59,297 nt of DNA, taken from assembly GCF_000518865.1 (NCBI RefSeq), contig NZ_JAEK01000029.1, forward strand, positions 1 to 59,297, given 5' to 3'. The first letter of the stretch is position 1. Each line of letters begins with the position of its first letter. Of this stretch, positions 16,855 through 24,470 are shown piece after piece. Source of the stretch: Bacillus sp. J37 (GTDB taxonomy: Bacteria > Bacillota > Bacilli > Bacillales > Bacillaceae). Made by a program: the position numbers and the translations under genes. The notes below the pieces were generated by a model. That model was not told where the DNA came from. It worked only from the letters and a program-made list of their open reading frames with translations, and did not search any database.

Positions 16855-18252
16855 ATGAAAAAACAGGCAAATGTCATTCTATTTGGGATTGATAGTCTAA
16901 GAAGAGACCGAATGAGTTCCTATGGCTACAATCGATTAACAACACCGCATATTGATAAGTTAGCTGAATCAGGGGTATTATTTGAAAACCATTTTAGTCC
17001 TAGTATACCAACCACACCAGGTTATGCTTCGATGCTTACAGGTATGGATTGTTTTGGCACAGATGTCGTTGCTCTTAGACATCATGGCCCATTAGGTGAA
17101 CATGTTAAAACACTTCCGGAAGTTCTAAATGAAAATGGCTATAACACAACTTGTATCGGGTTTACAGGAAACCCTGTCTCAAGGGGTTTCCAAAAATATA
17201 TTGATTATGAAGCTTGGCAGCCTGATGAAACAGGTCGCTGTCCGAAAGCGCAAAACCTAAATGATGTTGCACTCCCGGAGCTAAAAAGACTCGCAAATGA
17301 TGAGAAACCATTTTTCTTGTTTTTAAGACATATGGATCCACATTCTCCATACTTACCTCCAAAACCGTATGAACGAATGTTTTTTGATGGTGATGAATGT
17401 GATCCATCAAATAGTTCTTTAGCGAAAATGAAGGAATTTAAACCTTTCGCTGACTTTATCACTTCATGGATACCTAAAGGCTGTACAGACTCAGAATACA
17501 TTGATGCCCAGTACGATGGTGCTGTTGCCTATATGGATGCATGTATACAAAATATAGTAACTTCTGTTGAAACACTTGGTTTAACTGAGGAAACACTCAT
17601 CATCATCACATCAGATCACGGTGAAACATTAAATGAACATGAATGTTGGTACGATCATCATAGTTTATATGAACATAATCTTGTTGTACCGTTAATCCTT
17701 AAATATCCCGGATTACCCGAAGGAAAGAGAGTTAAGGATTCCTCACTAATAAAAGATATTATGCCAACAATCCTAGATGTTATAGGTATTGATACGAATA
17801 TTTCATTTGACGGTAGAAATCTTATGTCCATCGTAAGAGAAGAGGGGGAAACGTTTAGTCAGGAACCGGAATTTTATCTTACAGAATGTACGTGGATGCG
17901 TAAACATGGCTGGCGCACTCCGGAATGGAAGCTGATTATTGCTCTTGAACCGGATTTTCATTTTAAACCTGAAGTTGAGTTATATAATCTTGTGAAAGAT
18001 CCAAACGAATTACAAAATGTAGCAGATGAGGAGCCGGAAATTGTCAATTTATTAACAGGAAGGCTTAATGAATATATAAGGAAGCGAGAACAAGAATGTG
18101 GCAGAAAAAATCCAATGTATACAAACCTAAATTGGCATGGTTTAGACCAAGGACCTTTTAATACTTCACAGGAAGCTTACGACTCATTATACATTGGATC
18201 CATTCATACTGCCCAAAAGTTACAAGAGAAGAAAAACTTTAATTCATTTTAA
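16855..18252 (+). CDS. Sulfatase-like hydrolase of the alkaline phosphatase superfamily (Thr nucleophile)
   Basis: A 465-residue cytoplasmic enzyme, paralogous to the one at 9589. Asp13 in GIDSLRRDR and Asp254-His255 in SDHGETLNEH provide metal ligands; LRHMDPHSPYLPP near 157-169 is typical of the sulfatase branch. The nucleophile site reads IPTTPGYASMLTG: Thr53 replaces Cys, Pro55 is kept and Tyr57 replaces Arg. The formylglycine route is therefore not possible, and phosphodiester or other ester hydrolysis is more likely. A weak AAAGGAT site lies before the ATG. Having two paralogues suggests successive cleavages or two related substrates. Confidence 0.85.
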   Translation: MKKQANVILFGIDSLRRDRMSSYGYNRLTTPHIDKLAESGVLFENHFSPSIPTTPGYASMLTGMDCFGTDVVALRHHGPLGEHVKTLPEVLNENGYNTTCIGFTGNPVSRGFQKYIDYEAWQPDETGRCPKAQNLNDVALPELKRLANDEKPFFLFLRHMDPHSPYLPPKPYERMFFDGDECDPSNSSLAKMKEFKPFADFITSWIPKGCTDSEYIDAQYDGAVAYMDACIQNIVTSVETLGLTEETLIIITSDHGETLNEHECWYDHHSLYEHNLVVPLILKYPGLPEGKRVKDSSLIKDIMPTILDVIGIDTNISFDGRNLMSIVREEGETFSQEPEFYLTECTWMRKHGWRTPEWKLIIALEPDFHFKPEVELYNLVKDPNELQNVADEEPEIVNLLTGRLNEYIRKREQECGRKNPMYTNLNWHGLDQGPFNTSQEAYDSLYIGSIHTAQKLQEKKNFNSF

Positions 18253-18260
18253 ATTAATGC

Positions 18261-18294
18261 AAATACTTCGAAGGAGTTTTTCTTCGAAGTATTT
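18261..18294 (+). other. Perfect intercistronic hairpin before the second dehydrogenase
   Basis: AAATACTTCGAAG (18261-18273) pairs perfectly with CTTCGAAGTATTT (18282-18294) around an 8-base loop, GAGTTTTT. There is no T-run after the stem, so it is more likely an RNA processing or stability element than a terminator. Confidence 0.6.
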
Positions 18295-18318
18295 GATTCA
18301 AGAAAGGATAGAGAAATA

Positions 18319-19317
18319 ATGATAAAAGCAGCCGTTGTAGGAGTTAACAATATCGGGAAAATACATTGTCGTTATTTTAGAGAAAATAACGACACCGACC
18401 TAATTGCTGTTTGTGATTTAAATAAAGAGTTGGCGGATGCAGCAGCCAATGAATTTAACGTACAAGCATATACAGATTTGAAAAGTATGTTAGAAAATGA
18501 GGAGATTGATGTTATTAGTATTGCAACCGGTGGAAAAGAAAACGGTTCCCATCATTATGCACCTGCTAGAATGGCGATTGATGCAGGGAAAGATGTACTG
18601 GTAGAAAAACCTTTATCTAATAATATTGAAGAAGCTCGCGAATTGGTGAATTATGCAAAAGCAAAAAACGTACGCTTAGCATGTAATTTAAATCACCGTT
18701 TTGTACCGGTTGCAGAACAGGCTAAGAAGTGGATTGATAATGGAGACCTCGGAACATTATTATATCTTAATATGAAATTAACAATTGGCAATCCTAACGA
18801 ATCTAGTCCCTGGATCCACATGAGAGCCCTTCACACACATTCAATTGATGTGATTCGTTATTTTGGAGGAGATATTAAACGTGTTCAAGCATTTATGACA
18901 AAAGCACCCGGGAGAAAAGTATGGTCTACAGCTTCAATTAATTTAGAATTTGAATCTGGTGCAGTTGGGCATTTAACGGGTAGTTATGATATGGATAACA
19001 ACCATCCGATAGAAACTTGTGAAGTTGCCGGCAATAAGGGGAGGTTTTTTATTGATAATGTATATGAAAACTTAACGTTTTATCCGCATAAAAGCAGTGA
19101 ATTAAAGGTGTTTCGCAATTCAGTTCTAACGGGAATGAATGGTTTTAATGAAACTTTTAAAAATAGAATAAATACGTTTATTAGTGAGATAAAACAATCT
19201 ACTCCGCCGGAAAAAATCACCGGCTCTGGTCATGAGGCATTAGCAGCACAGGAAGTAATAGAAGCAGCTATTCGCTCACAATTGGAAAATGGTGCAGTTA
19301 TTGAAATTGGAAAATGA
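18319..19317 (+). CDS. Gfo/Idh/MocA family oxidoreductase (paralogue)
   Basis: A 332-residue dehydrogenase paralogous to that at 15005. The dinucleotide motif is GVNNIGKIHC (8-17), with Asn in place of the usual second Gly. The catalytic lysine lies in VEKPLSNN near 94-101 and the His-Asp motif in ALHTHSIDVIRYF near 172-184. GAAAGGAT precedes the ATG. One paralogue may oxidise and the other reduce the same intermediate, a scheme known from pathways with transient 3-keto sugars; that is inference. It closes the metabolic part of the island. Confidence 0.92.
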   Translation: MIKAAVVGVNNIGKIHCRYFRENNDTDLIAVCDLNKELADAAANEFNVQAYTDLKSMLENEEIDVISIATGGKENGSHHYAPARMAIDAGKDVLVEKPLSNNIEEARELVNYAKAKNVRLACNLNHRFVPVAEQAKKWIDNGDLGTLLYLNMKLTIGNPNESSPWIHMRALHTHSIDVIRYFGGDIKRVQAFMTKAPGRKVWSTASINLEFESGAVGHLTGSYDMDNNHPIETCEVAGNKGRFFIDNVYENLTFYPHKSSELKVFRNSVLTGMNGFNETFKNRINTFISEIKQSTPPEKITGSGHEALAAQEVIEAAIRSQLENGAVIEIGK

Positions 19318-19385
19318 ATATGTAGTAAAAAAACACCATTTTCATTTCGGTAATTGACTAAAAAAAGAGAATGTTTAATACTTAT

Positions 19386-19423
19386 TGTAAGCGTTTACTA
19401 ATAGATGAAAGAGAACGTTTACT
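19386..19423. promoter_or_regulatory. CcpA cre-like sites before the araC gene
   Basis: TGTAAGCGTTTACT (19386-19399) fits the catabolite-responsive element consensus (TGNAANCGNWNNCW). A second weaker copy, AGAGAACGTTTACT (19410-19423), shares ACGTTTACT. The sites lie 45-85 bases before the AraC gene. Carbon catabolite control of the regulator, and through it the island, is the simple reading. A LacI-type operator would look similar. Confidence 0.6.
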
Positions 19424-19468
19424 TACTAGATAAACATCCATGTTATTTTATCTAGAGGAGGCACATAT

Positions 19469-20386
19469 ATGTCAGCAACTACATATCAAAGCAGTGAATA
19501 TATGAAAACAGAAGAATTTCCATTTTGGATTCAGAGATTTCATCATGATTCTACAAACATACCTCCTGCGCATTCACATGAGTTCATTGAACTTGTATTT
19601 GTAGTTAAAGGCAATGCAAGACATATATTTGAAGAACAATCCTACATGATCAAAACAAATGATGTTTTCATCATTAATCCCGGTGAAGTTCATACGTTCA
19701 ATATTGATAAGGGCGAATCATTAGAAATTATTAATTGCTTATTTCTTCCTAATTTAATTCAAGATTCCTGGTTAAAAGAACTAGGTGTTTCTCAATCTAT
19801 GGATTATTTTTATATTCATCCTTTCTTAGATAATAACGAGCGCTTCCATCATCTCTTAAATTTAGATGTCAATACCTCATCAAGATTTTTACATTTATTA
19901 GAAGGGATGATGTTTGAATACAACAGGGAAAATTCATGCTACTCCACTTTAATACGTTTACAGCTAGTAGAATTGTTAATCATTTTGTCCCGTCAATATA
20001 ATGATAGAAAATCAAGATGTATGCAACCTCTCTCAAAGCAAGATGATGTAAACATTTTGATTCAAAGAATATGTGGATATTTAACGAGAAACTTTGATCA
20101 GAAAATCTCCATCCAGACCCTCTGTCACTTATTTAATATCAGTCCACGTCATCTAAACCGCCTATTTAAACAAGAAACAGGACAGACCATAATCGAGATG
20201 GTACACAATATCAGAATTGAAAAAGCAAAACAATATTTGATAGAAACCGATGAAAAAGTGATTAATGTTGCGATAAGAGTCGGGTATGAAGACCCTGCGT
20301 TTTTTAGCCGCTTATTTCGAAGAATAGTTGGCTGTTCTCCCGGTAAATTTAAAGCAAGTAGCTACATTACAAGTATTAAAGTTTGA
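19469..20386 (+). CDS. AraC family transcriptional regulator
   Basis: A 305-residue regulator. An N-terminal cupin-like ligand domain (about 20-150, with HSHEFIELVFVVKGNARH and INPGEVHTF) is followed by a C-terminal double helix-turn-helix (about 205-300). The latter contains FNISPRHLNRLFKQETGQT and the typical second motif VGYEDPAFFSRLFRRIVGCSP. GAGGAGG lies before ATG 19469. It lies in the same direction as the island, 151 bases after the last dehydrogenase, behind cre-like sites. It is the likely sugar-responsive activator of the island. Confidence 0.93.
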   Translation: MSATTYQSSEYMKTEEFPFWIQRFHHDSTNIPPAHSHEFIELVFVVKGNARHIFEEQSYMIKTNDVFIINPGEVHTFNIDKGESLEIINCLFLPNLIQDSWLKELGVSQSMDYFYIHPFLDNNERFHHLLNLDVNTSSRFLHLLEGMMFEYNRENSCYSTLIRLQLVELLIILSRQYNDRKSRCMQPLSKQDDVNILIQRICGYLTRNFDQKISIQTLCHLFNISPRHLNRLFKQETGQTIIEMVHNIRIEKAKQYLIETDEKVINVAIRVGYEDPAFFSRLFRRIVGCSPGKFKASSYITSIKV

Positions 20387-20569
20387 TGCTCACTTATATG
20401 AAAAGAACCGATAGATTTATATTAAATAGTTATCCATAATATGTTTTAGGAATTTAATCATTTCCTCTTCTATTTTTAACCATGTAGCATTCATCAACAA
20501 ATCCATTTTACAAACGACTAAGTCTATATTATACTCTCTAATAGAAAACAAAAAAATAAATACTGAACA

Positions 20570-20733
20570 AATAGGTTTCTTACCATATGTAAGACTAAGA
20601 GGGAAGTTTGGTGTAAATCCAACACGGTCCCGCCACTGTAAGCGAAGAGTAAGGTTATGTAAGATCCACTGTGTGTAAAGCATGGGAAGGAATAACCGGC
20701 ATTCATATTCGTAAGTCAGGAGACCTGCCTATT
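20570..20733 (+). promoter_or_regulatory. Cobalamin (B12) riboswitch
   Basis: The conserved blocks of the adenosylcobalamin aptamer appear in order. AATAGG (20570-20575) forms closing stem P1 with CCTATT (20728-20733). Between them come GGGAAGTTTGGTG and AATCC (near 20600-20620), the CGGTCCCGCCACTGTAAGC core (near 20625-20643) and the B12 box AGTCAGGAGACCTGCC (20714-20729). A terminator follows at 20879. The RNA should reduce expression of the downstream btuF-cob operon when cobalamin is abundant. Confidence 0.95.
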
Positions 20734-20746
20734 ATGTTTTTTAAGC

Positions 20747-20758
20747 TTCCTCGAGGAA
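20747..20758. promoter_or_regulatory. Palindrome between aptamer and terminator
   Basis: TTCCTCGAGGAA is a perfect 12-base palindrome just after the aptamer. It may help form the alternative structure of the expression platform. Confidence 0.3.
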
Positions 20759-20878
20759 AGGAATGTTTAAAGTGCTCTTTAGTCAGTCTCTTGCTGCTTT
20801 ATTGCTATTATTTTTATAGTAGATTGGATGTTTATACATATCTTGAACAAGAGAAATACCATTTAGATGCCTTTATTC

Positions 20879-20908
20879 AACGCTTTCTATAGAGAATAGC
20901 GTTTTTTT
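20879..20908 (+). terminator. Riboswitch-controlled terminator
   Basis: AACGCTTTCT pairs with AGAGAATAGCGTT (one bulged base) and is followed by seven T. It lies 145 bases after the aptamer and about 30 bases before btuF. It is the likely off-state structure of the riboswitch. Confidence 0.8.
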
Positions 20909-20938
20909 GTGTTCAAAAAAGAAAGGGAGAATGAAGAA

Positions 20939-21943
20939 ATGAATTCGTTTATGAAGAAGTGGGGTTTATTAAGTATTGTTCTTTTGTTAAGCATGTTCAT
21001 GATCGTGGGGTGCGGATCTCAAGAGGATACCACACAGGGTGAGCAGAATACTAAGAATGATTCGACTCAACAAGAAGAGAATAATACTGAGAGTGCACAG
21101 GCGTTTCCTGTCACGATAAAGGATGATGCAGGTAAGGAAGTAACCATCGAATCTGAGCCTGAATCAATCGTTTCTATCCAAGCGAGTAATACTGAAATTC
21201 TTTTCGCTCTTGGACTAGGTGATAAAGTGATAGGTGTTTCTGATTATGATAACTACCCTCCAGAAGCATTAGAGATAGAAAAAGTAGGTGCTCAGGATAT
21301 CAATGTTGAAATGGTACTATCCCTTCAACCTGATATTGCGTTAGTAACCGATTATCATCATGAAACACACCCCGATATTTTAAAGCAACTTGAAGAAGCA
21401 GGAATTAAAGTGGTTGTTGTTGGTGATACCTCTTCATTTGATGAAGTATATAAAAATATCCAAATGATTGGACAAGCAACAGGGACTGAAGAAAAAGCTA
21501 ACGAAATTGTAACTGATATGGAAGACCGTCTTGCTGCTATAAAAGAAAAAGCTGCAGCTGAAATAACAGAGAAAAAGAAAGTATGGGTAGAAGTTTCTCC
21601 ATCACCGGATATCTTTACAACAGGTAAAAACACATTTATGAATGAAATGCTGGAATCAATCCAAGCAGTTAATGCCGCAGAAGACCAAGAAGGCTGGGTG
21701 AAATTAACGGAGGAAGAAATTGTTAAACTAAACCCTGATGTGATTATTACAACGTATGGCTATTATATAGACAATCCAAGTGAACAAGTATTAGCACGTA
21801 AAGGTTGGACAGAAGTACCAGCAATTAAAAATAAACAGGTATTTGATGTTGATAACGATACAGTAACAAGACCAGGTCCGCGTTTAATTGAAGGAGTCGA
21901 GACACTTGCGAAGCTTATTTATCCTGAAGTGTTTGAAAAGTAA
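20939..21943 (+). CDS. btuF: Cobalamin ABC transporter substrate-binding lipoprotein
   Basis: A 334-residue periplasmic-binding-like protein of the cobalamin/iron-siderophore class. The signal peptide ends in the lipobox IVGC with Cys25 lipidated; a low-complexity Gln/Glu/Asn linker (about 26-55) leads to the binding domain. Typical segments are SIVSIQASNTEILFALGLGD, DVNVEMVL-like positions near 118 and the C-terminal RPGPRLIEGVE. I chose ATG 20939 because AAAGGGAG lies before it. It is the first gene after the riboswitch, which supports a corrinoid substrate. It is paired with btuC and btuD downstream. Confidence 0.93.
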   Translation: MNSFMKKWGLLSIVLLLSMFMIVGCGSQEDTTQGEQNTKNDSTQQEENNTESAQAFPVTIKDDAGKEVTIESEPESIVSIQASNTEILFALGLGDKVIGVSDYDNYPPEALEIEKVGAQDINVEMVLSLQPDIALVTDYHHETHPDILKQLEEAGIKVVVVGDTSSFDEVYKNIQMIGQATGTEEKANEIVTDMEDRLAAIKEKAAAEITEKKKVWVEVSPSPDIFTTGKNTFMNEMLESIQAVNAAEDQEGWVKLTEEEIVKLNPDVIITTYGYYIDNPSEQVLARKGWTEVPAIKNKQVFDVDNDTVTRPGPRLIEGVETLAKLIYPEVFEK

Positions 21944-22973
21944 AATTACGTGGCTGTATATTCTAAGCGGAGGGTTTGTACTTAGTACAGCCCTCCTTGG
22001 TTTATTTATCAGCAGTGTCCAAGTGCCAATTCCTACTATTTTACATATTATTTCTGACAATGCATTCGGTTTTGGGTGGCTGGAAGAAATTCCAAAAAAT
22101 GAAGAAATGATCATATGGAATATTCGTTTGCCAAGAGTACTGCTGGGGTTTTGTGTTGGGGCATCTTTATCATTAGCAGGAGCCGCCTTTCAAGGACTGT
22201 TACGAAATCCATTGGCAGATCCTTATACAATCGGGGTGTCGTCAGGAGCATCACTTGGTGCGGTGTTTGTTATCTTCTTTCAATTTTCGATAATCGGCTT
22301 AGGAAGCTTTACACTTCCTGTTGTGGCAATCATAAGTGGCTTTATTACTCTATTCCTCGTTTTTGGTCTTGTGAAATTAAGCAGTCGAAACCTGGCAATT
22401 GAAACGATTATTCTGGCCGGAATTATCGTAAGTGCATTTATTGGCGCCATTGTCTCGCTAATTATCTCATTAAGTGACCGTGATTCAATGACACAAATTA
22501 TTTATTGGCTGTACGGCAGTGTTGGGATGAGAAACTGGACACATGTAACATTAATTATTCCGTTTATGGCGCTCGGGACCTTCATTTTATTTGCAAATCA
22601 TCGGGAGTTAAATGCATTGGCCCTGGGTGAGGAAGCAGCAGACCATATAGGTGTTGATGTGAGAAAAAGAAAAATCTTTATTTTAATTGGTGCTTCCTTA
22701 TTAACAGGTGCAGCTGTTGCGGTCTCAGGCTCGATAGGTTTTGTCGGACTTGTTATTCCACATCTTATTCGTTTAATAACGGGACCGAATCATCGCCATG
22801 TTCTACCATTGTCAATGTTTGTAGGTGGAGCATTTCTCATTTTGGCAGACTTAGTATGCCGAACCATTATTGCTCCCAAGGAAATGCCGATTGGTGTGAT
22901 CACAGCTTTAATTGGTGCACCGGTTTTTGCACTTTTATTAATTAGAGAACGTATTGGGCGGAGGAGATCGTAA
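21933..22973 (+). CDS. btuC: Cobalamin ABC transporter permease
   Basis: A permease of the FecCD/BtuC family with about ten helices. It carries the family patterns GASLSLAGAAFQGLLRNPLADPYTIGVSSGA and VGFVGLVIPHLIRL-like residues near its end. Here only short parts are recognisable by eye: GLLRNPLADP near 80 and GFVGLVIPHLIR near 265. The frame opens at 21888 but has no ATG at its start. TTG 21933 gives a normal N-terminus (MKSKITWLYIL) and overlaps btuF by 11 bases, so translation is probably coupled. The exact start is uncertain. Confidence 0.9.
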   Translation: MKSKITWLYILSGGFVLSTALLGLFISSVQVPIPTILHIISDNAFGFGWLEEIPKNEEMIIWNIRLPRVLLGFCVGASLSLAGAAFQGLLRNPLADPYTIGVSSGASLGAVFVIFFQFSIIGLGSFTLPVVAIISGFITLFLVFGLVKLSSRNLAIETIILAGIIVSAFIGAIVSLIISLSDRDSMTQIIYWLYGSVGMRNWTHVTLIIPFMALGTFILFANHRELNALALGEEAADHIGVDVRKRKIFILIGASLLTGAAVAVSGSIGFVGLVIPHLIRLITGPNHRHVLPLSMFVGGAFLILADLVCRTIIAPKEMPIGVITALIGAPVFALLLIRERIGRRRS

Positions 22974-24470
22974 ATGTTAAGGATTCAGAACTTAGTTGGC
23001 GGTTATTCACATCCGCCCATTATAAACGGTATTGATGCAGATATCAAAAAAGGTGAGTTTTTCACCCTCCTTGGTCCAAACGGCAGTGGAAAAACGACCA
23101 TTTTCAAGCTTATTACAGGTCAACTACCGATTATAGGTGGAGATGTGTATTTATCAAACCAATCGATTACAAGTCTATCCAAGCTTGATAAAGCGAAAAA
23201 AATGGCTGTACTCACCCAGGAAGCAAATGTATCATTTGATTATACGGTTGAAGAAATTATCGCACTCGGTCGATACCCGCATCAAAAGGGTTTTCTAAAA
23301 CAACTTACAAAACACGATATCGCCTTAATGGATCATGTCATGGATATGACAAGTATTACCCAATTCAAAAAAACTCCATTTCGCATGATAAGCGGTGGGG
23401 AAAAGCAAAGAGTTTTATTGGCGAAGGCTTTAGTGCAGGAACCTGAAATTTTACTTCTAGATGAGCCTACCAACCATTTAGATATTAAGCATACTTTTCA
23501 AATGCTCGATTTATTAAAAGAACAACAGCAATCAATGGGATTAACCATTTTTGCCATTTTACATGATTTAAATGTGGCATCACTTTATTCTGATCGCATC
23601 GCCCTGCTGCATCATGGGCAGTTTCTAGAAGTTGGTGATGTAGAAACGTTAAGAAAAGTGAATCAGCTGAAAAAAGTGTATGAGGTGGATGTACTTTCTC
23701 AATCACATCCAACAATTCCAAAGCCACAGTTGTTATTGACTCCAAACCATAGTATATCTCCACAACCTTATAATTTTAAAGATTCTTATGCGATTAAACA
23801 AACGAAGGAATTTATCCATGTTCAGTTCAACCATCCGTTAAAATCAATATCTAATGGTGTAATTGGCGATGGAATTCAGTGGCTCACTCATTTTTGTAAT
23901 TTTCATGTGAAGAAAAATTATCATTGTGATGACCCGCCTAAAGATGTACAGACCTGGATGAAAAAAATCAACATCCCGTTTGAACAAGCACTTGGGATGA
24001 TGACAGCTGTTATTTTGGAGGATGTTGTCATAATAGAAGAGGAAGTAAATGGAATCCAGCTGCTTGCTATTGTGACTGCAGGTGTTGGAAATGCAGTTGA
24101 TATCACAAAACAACCAAATACAGAACCAGTTCAAACGATTGGAACAATTAATACTATGCTCTTTATTGATGCACATTTTACAGATGGAGCACTTGTTAAT
24201 GGGTTACTGTCAGCAACAGAAGCAAAAGTCAAGGCTCTAACCGATTTAAACATAAAAGATCCCCAGACTAAGTCAATGGCAACCGGCACATCAACCGATG
24301 CAGTTGTTCTCGGTTTAACACAGCAGGGAGAAAAAACTCCTTATGCCGGATCAGGGACGGTTGTTGGCCGGGCAATAGGTCAAATTGTTTATAAGGCAAC
24401 ATATGAAGCAATCAAGAAATATTTACTTCGTGTAAACAAAGATCGTTATGATAGAAAAGAGGAATCTTGA
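22974..24470 (+). CDS. Fusion of cobalamin ABC transporter ATPase and CbiZ amidohydrolase
   Basis: A 498-residue two-domain protein. Residues 1-255 are a BtuD-type ATPase: Walker A GPNGSGKTT at 34-42, signature ISGGEKQRV near 139-147, Walker B ILLLDEPTNHLD near 159-170. Residues from about 275 to 490 match CbiZ, which cleaves the amide bond of adenosylcobinamide or pseudocobalamin to give cobyric acid; marks are GMMTAVILEDV, AGVGNAVDI, INTMLFID and GTSTDAVVLG. ATG directly follows the btuC stop. The fusion ties corrinoid uptake to remodelling. Ordinary BtuD proteins are about half this length. Confidence 0.9.
   Translation: MLRIQNLVGGYSHPPIINGIDADIKKGEFFTLLGPNGSGKTTIFKLITGQLPIIGGDVYLSNQSITSLSKLDKAKKMAVLTQEANVSFDYTVEEIIALGRYPHQKGFLKQLTKHDIALMDHVMDMTSITQFKKTPFRMISGGEKQRVLLAKALVQEPEILLLDEPTNHLDIKHTFQMLDLLKEQQQSMGLTIFAILHDLNVASLYSDRIALLHHGQFLEVGDVETLRKVNQLKKVYEVDVLSQSHPTIPKPQLLLTPNHSISPQPYNFKDSYAIKQTKEFIHVQFNHPLKSISNGVIGDGIQWLTHFCNFHVKKNYHCDDPPKDVQTWMKKINIPFEQALGMMTAVILEDVVIIEEEVNGIQLLAIVTAGVGNAVDITKQPNTEPVQTIGTINTMLFIDAHFTDGALVNGLLSATEAKVKALTDLNIKDPQTKSMATGTSTDAVVLGLTQQGEKTPYAGSGTVVGRAIGQIVYKATYEAIKKYLLRVNKDRYDRKEES

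Noticed and set aside
9589-18252. Ordinary formylglycine sulfatases
   Set aside because: Neither protein has Cys or Ser at the modified position; both have Thr, and no maturation enzyme is encoded nearby.
20671-20892. Open frame of 73 codons after the AraC gene
   Set aside because: It lies within the cobalamin riboswitch and its expression platform, and has no ribosome site.
23844-24176. Minus-strand frame of 110 codons inside the btuD-cbiZ fusion
   Set aside because: It is antisense to the well-supported CbiZ domain, Cys- and Ile-rich in a way typical of reverse-strand shadows.
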